Shown here in pieces: positions 54,991 through 64,000 of a stretch of DNA of 64,000 nucleotides. The notes below the pieces were generated by a model, which saw only the letters and a program-made list of their open reading frames with translations, made no database searches and was not told where the DNA came from. Position 1 is the stretch's first letter. Each line of letters opens with the position of its first letter. The position numbers were made by a program, and so were the translations under genes. Source of the stretch: Gaertneriomyces semiglobifer (taxonomy: Eukaryota; Chytridiomycota; Chytridiomycetes; Spizellomycetales; Spizellomycetaceae); the NCBI GenBank assembly GCA_025558075.1, contig JAHLKF010000043.1, positions 1-64,000 of the forward strand. Reading direction: 5' to 3'.

Positions 54991-55866
54991 CTAAGACGTG
55001 GTGGAACCTGTCTTTGTGTCAATGTCCGTCGTGTCAGACGGTCGTTGGTGTTTGCCTTGATGATGCAACATTGTATTACGGAGGGCAGCATCAGGCACAA
55101 TGTTGGCTGCTTGCATTTCGTCAAAGAGCTCCATCGCAGTTGGGAGAGACCCACGGCGCAAATGAGCTCGAATAACCAGTCCATAAGTGTAACTGTCAGG
55201 AAGTGGCATAGACGATGTAGTAGGGACGACATTGACCGAGTTTCTTCGTATTCGTTCAAAAGCTCTCAACGCATTAGGCAAGTCATTGTTTTTCACATAC
55301 GACGTAAGGAGCAAATTGTAGATACGGATTGGTATCCGTGAGCCGGAACGATACATCTCGTCGATTAATGCCTTTAGCTGGACTGTGTCATTGGATTGAG
55401 CATATTCAAGCGCTTTCTTGGCGTATTCTTTTTGTTTCTGTGGTAGAAGCCGGGCTACCTTGGACATGGCTGCTTGTTTGGAATTTGACCCCGCAGGAGC
55501 TGGCACGCTGCCGAGCATCTTGAGCAATCTTTGATGGGAAAGAATCGATAAATGGAACTTTTCCAGGGTGCCTTCTAAAAGCTTTGAGTAGTCTTCCCAA
55601 AGTGCTCCAGCGTTGTCTGTGGTACGGAGCTTTTCGAGAAATTGTTGAGTCAGCCGATCATAAACGTGCTGCTCATCCTCGCTTGGCAGACGAGTAAACG
55701 GTGGCATCTTCCGTTCGACGGCACTCGTGGTCGTTGATGACTTGACCGTTGTTGCAGTGGTATCGTTTAGTCGTTTCCAAAATAGTGCTCGTGACAGTGA
55801 GAAAACGGACCGGAACTGACACCCTACAGGACGAAGAAGGATCGGGCGCCTGCCCCGCAATACCAT
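54991..55866 (-). CDS. Pentatricopeptide-repeat protein, mitochondrial
   Basis: Start chosen at ATG 55866 (MVLRGRRPILLRPVG), which gives an Arg-rich, acid-free matrix leader; the frame is open further to 55902 without another ATG. After a helical middle, PPR motifs appear: 'DEMYRSGSRIPIRIYNLLLTSYVKNNDLPNALRAFERI' (about 55370-55250) and 'PDSYTYGLVIRAHLRRGSLPTAMELFDEMQAANIVPD' (about 55190-55080). Such proteins bind organellar RNA. The last 25 residues do not look like a PPR and a possible donor (GTAATACAATG near 55075) precedes them, so further exons may lie in 54560-54990; I could not find a phase-consistent continuation. Confidence 0.7.
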   Translation of the reverse strand: MVLRGRRPILLRPVGCQFRSVFSLSRALFWKRLNDTTATTVKSSTTTSAVERKMPPFTRLPSEDEQHVYDRLTQQFLEKLRTTDNAGALWEDYSKLLEGTLEKFHLSILSHQRLLKMLGSVPAPAGSNSKQAAMSKVARLLPQKQKEYAKKALEYAQSNDTVQLKALIDEMYRSGSRIPIRIYNLLLTSYVKNNDLPNALRAFERIRRNSVNVVPTTSSMPLPDSYTYGLVIRAHLRRGSLPTAMELFDEMQAANIVPDAALRNTMLHHQGKHQRPSDTTDIDTKTGSTTS

Positions 55867-56535
55867 CTTCGAAATAGATGCTGTTACAGTCCTCCCCTCC
55901 ACCGTGCTCCTCGTGTGGCCTTGGTTTCCCTTGCTATCCTCCCTTCTCCGGCATCTAGCGTTTCCGTCTGTCGGTTTGATGCGTCGAAGGTTTTTGGAGG
56001 AGACTTTGGTCGACGTTCAGCGTTGTAAGCACACGCATGGCCGCCGCCAACAAGAATTAAGCGCACCTTGTTACGTCAGCACTTTGACTCTGCGGAGTTC
56101 GCACGCGTTGGCCTTTGCTTCAACGATGACAACTCCAGAGTTCTGTGTATAGTGCTGGCATGACAGTGACAGTGCCTTTGGAAGGCTTTAGTGCTGCCAG
56201 CGCGGAGGAGTGGCACTGAGTAGGTTTGTTCCACTCATCAGTAGGTACTAGAATGAAGGACCATCGATCCTAAACATCACGGCGAGGCAATGGCTGCGTA
56301 CAAGCAAGACGAGTACCAACTAAAACATCTACATTGTTGTCTCCAAGCAAGCCCCAGAAGTAGCGTTACTGTGCTCTTCAAACTTTTTACATTGCCAGCG
56401 ACGTCGACCTTTCATCAAAGTGAACCAGTCCCTAGCAGTTATTGATAACAAGGCAGTTGTCATCGTCGGTCGTTACAATTGTCAGATCAGGTCTTTGGAG
56501 CATTTTCCGCAGGAAGACAGCAACAACTTACCACT
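55867..56535. promoter_or_regulatory. Divergent region between PPR gene and SFA1
   Basis: No gene supported. It must contain both promoters. A duplicated GTGCTGGCATGACAGTGACAGTGCC / GTGCTGCCAGCG patch near 56150-56205 is the only structure noticed. Confidence 0.4.
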
Positions 56536-57984
<1,449 letters not shown>

Positions 57985-58163
57985 AACCATCAGTCAGAAA
58001 GAAGCAGTTGTGCAGCGTGCGTCCATCAAACCAAAGGTAGCCTGGCTGGAACCAGCATCAATTAACAAGGACCTGATGACTGTTGTCAAATCTTGACATG
58101 TCGACGTTTTTGATGTTTTTAACTTTATACGGTTGCTCCGGGCACCATGCCATCTACGTCTAT

Positions 58164-59995
58164 CTACACCAAAAAGTTCATTCTACTGCCAACTCCCATC
58201 CACCTGTCTTTACCTTCATGTCGAATGTCGTTTACGCCGAGGTGGTGGTCTGGATTGAACGTCCGCCATGCCATCAAACAAAATATATCGTCATCCGGAA
58301 TATTCACGGAGCGATTATGCCAGTATATTGTATAGTTTGCGAGAGTAATTTCATCCATTCTGAAAGCAGATAAAGGGTGAGTAGTTGGATACCACAACTG
58401 ATGACCCAGTTTACATACCGCTCGCCACCCTCAAACCCGGCTGAAAGCTCCTCTTGGAAAAGCTCTTCGCGGGTTTTGGCGCCAGTGTGCCAGGCGGGAT
58501 GATATGTTTGATCGTACGCTGCGAGCAACTGATGGATTGATACATAGCCTCTCCCTAGAGTGTCCAAACGCCGGAACGATTGAATAACGGAATACTGGCG
58601 CAAATCCTTTAAAGGGCCTCGTAGGTCAGATATAAATTTTCGATAATTTACGTCAGGTCCATCGTTGTAGTGTGCGGATACAGCATCAATGACAGCAAAA
58701 TCGCATGCAGGAAAGAGGGAGAGCAGGGCTTGCCGAAAGTTTTCAATGGATACGTGCTGTGACTTTGGGCAATCGTGTTCCTTGAACTCTCGGATGAGAC
58801 TCGTCAACTGCACGTTGGTGCCCAACATCGTCCTCCGCAGAATCTTGATGCAGCTCTGCTCGCAGTTTCAGCCATGGCATTGCAATTTCATACTATCATC
58901 AACCCTCTCTCACCTCAATTTCAAGCTCTTTTCGTTCAAAGTTTCCAATTCTTTTGAATCGCCGTTCGCCCAAGGCAGGAACACTGTAATCCTCAAGTGG
59001 AGCGTACCGTTTATACATAAGCTTCCTATCCCGCTTTGGTTTTACTAAAGTGGTCGCAGACTGCGATGATTGAAAATCGGCTGATGCGTTCTCATGGCAT
59101 GATGCGGCAGGCCCAGTTGTGCATGAGAAAATGCTAGGCCAACACTCGGCAAGTAGGTCGGTAGCCTCGTCAGTAACCGCGAACCCCAGCAAGAAGCACG
59201 ACATCCATTCGTCCAACACTCTTCTGGATATCCTCATTGGCAACGTAGTTTTTACAAGACCCTTCATCTGGTTGGAGGCTTCGCCGTGAGTGTGAATGGA
59301 CAGCTCAAGCTCCCTTCGATCAATTTGGTAATCCTTCCCTTGGTCAAAATGGTCGTAGAGTGCGTTGGTAATGTGCGAAGTGGAATGGATTGATTGTCGA
59401 AGTGCCTGAATGAGTAGTCGATAATTGACATGCTCAGGTTTCTTTCTAGACCGCGGCAAGCTAGCGACTTCATCTTCGGTGAGCGTTAATCCATGACGTG
59501 AGAAAATGCCAATCAATGCTGAGACCGGTAGTGTATGGCTGTATTTGAGGTTAGCACAAAACACTTGACGACGGAATTCTAAACATACATACGTTTTGTC
59601 CCCGTCAGCATCTTCCAACTCCCGAATGAAGTTAAAAGGACCGGCAGGTCCTGTTCCCGCGAGCTTTCTCCGAATACTTGCACATATATTCGAGTCTTTT
59701 ATACCGTCATTATGGCCGCGCACGGAGTGATGAGGCGATTGTTCAGCTTTATTGACGGCCCTTGGTGCTGACAGGGATGTGCGCGATTGTTTGATATGCC
59801 CATGTTCGTAAGCTCGCCTAAGGTGCAGCGTTCTGGGAATATGCTTTGTACTGCACGTAGCGGTGAGAAAGTGGTGCCTTATATGAAGCAGCTCAGCTCT
59901 GCTCACCTATAATTGGTGGTGAACAAAGCGGTACCAGCTGGGGAACGCAAGTAGTCTTCGAGCTCAACAGTAACTGTGGGAGGCCCACATGTAAA
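58164..59995 (-). CDS. Calcyphosin-like EF-hand protein
   Basis: Calcium-binding protein of the calcyphosin group, several members of which are flagellum/cilium-associated. Phase-checked 3' structure: exon ending at 58914, then 58419-58855, then 58164-58359; introns are 58-59 bp. A further intron with GTATGT...CTAAC...TACAG (about 59536-59592) joins 'DADGDKT' to 'HTLPVSALIG'. EF-hand-like units include 'IRELEDADGDKT', 'FDQGKDYQIDRRELE', 'FRRLDTLGRGYVSIHQLLAAYD' and the C-terminal 'MDEITLANYTIYWHNRSVNIPDDDIFCLM', which matches the calcyphosin end. Many loops lack the full acidic set, so calcium binding may be partial. The protein is longer than classical calcyphosin (about 190 residues). The 5' exon 'ELEDYLRSPAGTALFTTNYR' ends at donor GTGAGC (59906); its start is not resolved. 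Confidence 0.75.
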
Positions 59996-60300
59996 AGTGC
60001 GGTGATCTGCTCGTAGCATTAAGCCTTATTCCGTACTTCTGAAAGCGTAATGCTAAGGTGAGTTCGATCATCGATGCATGGGTGTGTTGTCCGTCCTCTC
60101 AAAATCTCAAAATTCCCACCGCGCGTTTCTCCGCTCGCTTACGTTACCCAAGTGAGATTTGTAATCTGCATTACGAAACTCGTTCCCGAAGTCACTCCAC
60201 TTTGCACTGCGAAATCTGACAACCCAAATCGCAACGGCCACCAAGATTAAATATTCCTCAACGACAGCGACACTAGGAACACACTTCGACATTGTATGCA

Positions 60301-62084
60301 ATGTTAGGAATGCCATTATTGCGTCCGATTGAGAGGCAGGTCCTGCGGTATCTGCCGGCGAAATGCGCGGCACGACGTCTTGGTTCAAGCGTAACGACGC
60401 CATGCTCACGGCGACTGCTAACTACAACTGCGAAAGTTGGACAAACGGCGCCAGCAGTGCAGCCAATAGAAGTTGATGAAATGAAAGGTGGGATCTGAGA
60501 GTTGCGTCTGCTGATACTAGTCATCACGTTCTCAAGGTTACCGATATCAACAGTTGATATACAGTCCAGCAAGGCTGTCACGGAGAAACCACGACCCATC
60601 TATTTGGACATGCAAGCAACAGCTCCAATGGATCCTAGAGTTGTCGATGCCATGCTGCCATATATGACCCAGTATTACGGAAATCCGCATTCAAGAACGC
60701 ACCAATATGGATGGGAGTCGGAGGAAGCTGTGGAACTGGCACGGAAGCAGGTGGCAAGTCTCATCGGCGCAGATCCGAAAGAGATTGTCTTCACATCAGG
60801 AGCAACCGAGTCGAACAACATGAGTATCAAGGGTGTCGCGAGGTTCTATAAATCCAAGAAAAATCACATTATCTCAACACAAACGGAGCACAAATGCGTC
60901 CTAGATTCCTGCCGCGTCCTTCAAGAAGAAGGGTTTGAGGTTACATATCTTCCCGTTCAACCCAATGGACTGATCGATATGAAGGTCCTTGAAGAAGCAA
61001 TAAGGCCTACGACCGCCCTGGTCTCAATCATGACCGTGAACAATGAAATCGGTGTCATTCAACCGGTTGCTGAGATAGGCGCATTGTGTCGAAAGAAGAA
61101 GATCTTTTTCCACACGGACGCAGCGCAAGCTGTCGGCAAAATTCCATTGGACGTTAATAAAATGAACGTCGACTTGATGTCCATCTCGGGACACAAGGTG
61201 TATGGGCCCAAAGGGATTGGAGCTTTATATGTGCGCCGAAGGCCGAGAGTGCGTTTGGAACCTATCATGAGCGGTGGAGGCCAAGAAAGAGGGTTGCGGA
61301 GCGGGACTGTTCCTACACCCTTGTGCGTCGGTTTAGGAAAGGCATGTGAAGTGGCCAAGGAAGAGATGGAGGTGAGTTGCGTGTATGCTGTGGCTTCCGC
61401 CTGGCTTTGTTGAGGAGGAGGTGAATGTCGTGCGTGAGCGCTGCTGGAAGCGTCCACTTTTAAAGTGTTGCGTTGAAGGATTGGATGCAGAGTGACATGC
61501 GCTGAGTCACCGACGCGCGTCGACCGAATTCCGCGGAGTTAACGGCAAGACTTGCAATGACAATGTTGCTGACATGTTTTCCACTTGTTCACAGTATGAC
61601 TCCAAGTGGGTGAACCATCTTTCCACGCGCCTTATTGAAGGAATCACCTCTCGTGTTGCCAATGTGGTCCGGAACGGTGATCCTGAACGCAGCTACCCTG
61701 GATGCGTCAACTTGTCATTCGCGTATGTGGAGGGCGAGTCTCTTCTTATGGCCTTGAAAGAAATTGCGCTATCATCAGGGTCTGCGTGCACATCGGCATC
61801 TTTGGAGCCATCGTACGTGTTGAGAGCGTTGGGTGCAGACGAGGACATGGCACATAGCAGTATTCGCTTCGGGCTTGGGCGCTTCACGACCGAGAAAGAG
61901 GTGGATCTTGCGATTGACAGAGTGTCACAACATGTTGATCGTTTAAGAGAGATGAGCCCGTTATGGGAAATGGTAAGCACAGCTGCACATGCCTTGCTCG
62001 TTTTGCTGCAAGTGTTGACAGTCCAATCTCTCCCAGGTTCAGGAAGGCATTGATCTCAAGTCCATCCAATGGGCTCAGCATTAG
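60301..62084 (+). CDS. NFS1: Cysteine desulfurase NFS1, mitochondrial
   Basis: PLP enzyme that takes sulfur from cysteine for iron-sulfur cluster assembly in the matrix. ATG 60301 ([18 protein letters not shown]) opens an Arg-rich targeting leader. An intron at about 60492-60545 leads into the mature part '[26 protein letters not shown]'. Key sites: '[10 protein letters not shown]' for PLP phosphate binding, '[10 protein letters not shown]', the PLP lysine in [10 protein letters not shown] (about 61185-61215), and the active-site Cys loop '[10 protein letters not shown]' (about 61770-61800). A long intron (about 61372-61595) precedes YDSKWVNHL, and the final intron (about 61975-62036) precedes [14 protein letters not shown]. 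All catalytic residues present. Confidence 0.95.
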
Positions 62085-62292
62085 GCATTTCCAGTTATCT
62101 AGTTAGTATCATATATTGTATGTTTTGACCGGGGGTAGCCTAGTCTAGTCTAGGCTCATCAATCTCAATGATAGCTCCAAACTCTATCTGTAGTGGCACA
62201 GTCATGATGCGCGTCAAACTCCGCTCGACTAGAGTATACGCTCCAAAGCAGCAGTATACGCATAGCAGTTGCACTTTCGCTCGTTCAACTTG

Positions 62293-63201
62293 ATGATTAT
62301 GGCAGAAGATTTGAGCGATTTACACTCAGGTCCTGGGGATACCACTGTTGCCGAGTTTGCCACCTATGAAGACTACCTAGACAGTCAAATTACTCCCCTT
62401 GACCTTTATTATCTTGAGGCAAGCACACAATGGTTCTCGTCGAAATGAGCCGGAAGCCTTTTGGAAATAACAACAATCTGATTGTAGGATAAGGAGCTAG
62501 CACGTCAGCTTGTTGAACTAGGCTACCGAGGGTCTGGAGAGCCTCTTAAACGCGAGGAATTCGAATCCCGCAAGAAAGCTGCCGAGAACTTTCGACTGTC
62601 TAAAAGGCTCGCGACCAAGGTTCTTGCCAGCCATGGCAAGGTACTGGACAAACAGCCATTTCTAAAAGCTTTGGCAGAAAGGGAAGAGGCCAATCGCAGT
62701 GGGAAACTTACGGTAAGATGCAGCGCAGGCCGTATGTTCCTCAACAAGGACAGACGTTTATGTGTTCTTGGAATCCCAGTCAATCATTTTCATCCGAACG
62801 CACAATACAAAGGGCCAGGAAGTGTCTGGATACATTGATTATGCTCATCGATTGAAGGCTGAAAACTTTGAGGCCTATTTCTCCGGTCACCGACCGCTGC
62901 TGCCGAGACCATCCGACATGAGCTTCTATAACTGGGAGACGCAAACTTGCACCAGCAATGCAACTCCAAACTTTCAAGTCATTGCAGATAATGAAAGCGG
63001 TCTTCTATTCAAGAATAAGCGAGACAGAAAGATTGTCAACGTCGACCCTAAGGTGCGTTGTGTAAGCAAATGTTTCGACATCAAAGCTAATCCACCAATG
63101 CGCAGGCACATCCGGGTGACAACACAACAAGGACAGAACTCAAAACGGACGAGCACATCCAAGTAGTAATATATGATCACCTCACCCGTCGCAAAACTTA
63201 G
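62293..63201 (+). CDS. CFAP299: Cilia- and flagella-associated protein 299
   Basis: Conserved small protein of ciliated/flagellated eukaryotes. Start ATG 62293 ([13 protein letters not shown]), with in-frame Met at 62299 as alternative. Exons are joined as '[19 protein letters not shown]' (ends about 62418), '[26 protein letters not shown]...[13 protein letters not shown]' (about 62490-62712), '[36 protein letters not shown]...[11 protein letters not shown]' (about 62778-63051) and '[31 protein letters not shown]', stop 63199-63201. Nearly every block matches the animal family, so identity is firm. The presence of this gene argues for a flagellated stage. Molecular role is not established. 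Confidence 0.93.
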
Positions 63202-63292
63202 ACATAGTATTGACCGATGTTGGAACTCTACTAGCCACAGTCTAATGTACAAATTGCGGACACCAAAATGCCATGCACGGCCTTCGGTGCCA

Positions 63293-64000
63293 TCAAGCAT
63301 CATCGCTCTCCGTTCGGGCGACTCTAGGTGGACCTCGACCGGGTCGTGTAGGCCTGGCAAATCGGTTGCTCGTCGTAGGGGTCCCTGGTGCGACCTGGGG
63401 ATCCAGCTCCTTCTTCAGCTCGTCGACGTCAACCTCAGCCATTGAGTCTACCTCCAGCTAAGACCAACATAACCATTCAGTAATCAATAGGAACGCAACG
63501 CGTCATCTCCGTACATTACCTTCCTGGCTGGGACGAGCCCCATATCCTCCTTTAAGGCCGCAAGGGTGGAGAGCAAGCACGAAGAGTAAGTCATGCGCTC
63601 CTTTACCTTTGACGAAGGTGGGCACACGTAGATGAAGACGATAGGCGATTCCTGATTGTGATGCATCCTGTAAAAAACGAAACGTGGCACATCTGGTTTG
63701 AGCAGAGAATGCACATTATCAAGTGTCGTGTCGCCAGCATAGTCGAGCTCAAAGATTTCTCGCACAACGTCGACGGACTGATAACCCAAGTGTCAGCGTT
63801 ATACGCTTGGGGTATTGCAGGAGCTTCCGCCACACTGGCTTACCAAGATAAGGACGTTCAATGTCCCATTCGAGAATTTCTCAAAGGCTGCCTTTACCTC
63901 ATCGTTGAAGGCAAAGGTCACAGGCTTCGCATGTTTCCTCTTTGAACTGATGCTGATGCTGATGTCATTCTCGGCTTGCTTCACCGCAAGCATCTCTACT
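63293..64000 (-). CDS. TWF1: Twinfilin, 3' part (runs off the window)
   Basis: Actin-monomer-binding protein with two ADF/cofilin domains; only the C-terminal part is in the window. From the right edge: 'PVTFAFNDEVKAAFEKFSNGTLNVLIL' starts the second ADF-H domain; later exons give 'DVPRFVFYRMHHNQESPIVFIYVCPPSSKVKERMTYSSC' (about 63690-63580) and 'DMGLVPARKVMYGD'. The last exon (about 63458-63293) carries 'EVDVDELKKELDP' and a Pro/Arg/Gly-rich tail like the twinfilin C-terminus that binds capping protein and phosphoinositides. Introns are near 63460-63520 and 63800-63830. It is tail-to-tail with CFAP299, 91 bp apart. Confidence 0.88.

Overview
The window is the left end of a chromosome from a fungus, most likely a zoosporic (flagellated, chytrid-type) fungus. 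Evidence: it opens with about 245 bp of CCCTAA telomere repeat; genes carry many short introns (about 40-100 bp) with GTRNGT donors and CTAAC/CTAAT-like branch sites; a fungus-specific velvet regulator and MGM101 are present; and so are flagellum-linked genes that dikaryotic fungi lack (CFAP299, a calcyphosin-like EF-hand protein, a tubby protein).

Region 1 (1-16.5 kb) is subtelomeric and accessory. The telomere abuts an intronless open frame for a modular virion- or tail-fibre-like protein that seems to have lost its 5' end. Next come an AT-rich spacer with inverted repeats, a Ty1/copia element truncated after its integrase at a 52-bp perfect palindrome, two 93-bp LTRs in opposite orientation, degenerate subtelomeric repeats with interstitial TTAGGG, an unrecognised six-exon gene, a single-exon gene joining a PD-(D/E)XK-type nuclease to a protein kinase (Crinkler-effector-like), and a decayed AAA/TOPRIM (OLD-type) ATPase.

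Region 2 (16.9-64 kb) is a gene-dense conserved core: M19 dipeptidase, a hypothetical protein, a focadhesin-like HEAT protein, ubiquitin-like/AN1 protein, PRPP synthetase with an insertion, eS17, a Myb/Reb1-like factor, MGM101, a tubby protein with a FAM13/Sld2-like N-terminus, a Gyp7/TBC1D15-type RabGAP, velvet factor, SMG5/EST1-PIN protein, lipocalin, RanBPM/Gid1-like protein, a PPR protein, S-(hydroxymethyl)glutathione dehydrogenase, calcyphosin-like protein, NFS1, CFAP299 and the 3' part of twinfilin, which runs off the right end.

The core genes do not form one pathway. The notable grouping is the boundary: mobile, virus-like and effector-like genes lie between telomere and housekeeping genes, as expected for a fast-evolving chromosome end. 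All exon boundaries were read by eye from splice signals and frame continuity; those called checked were verified for phase.
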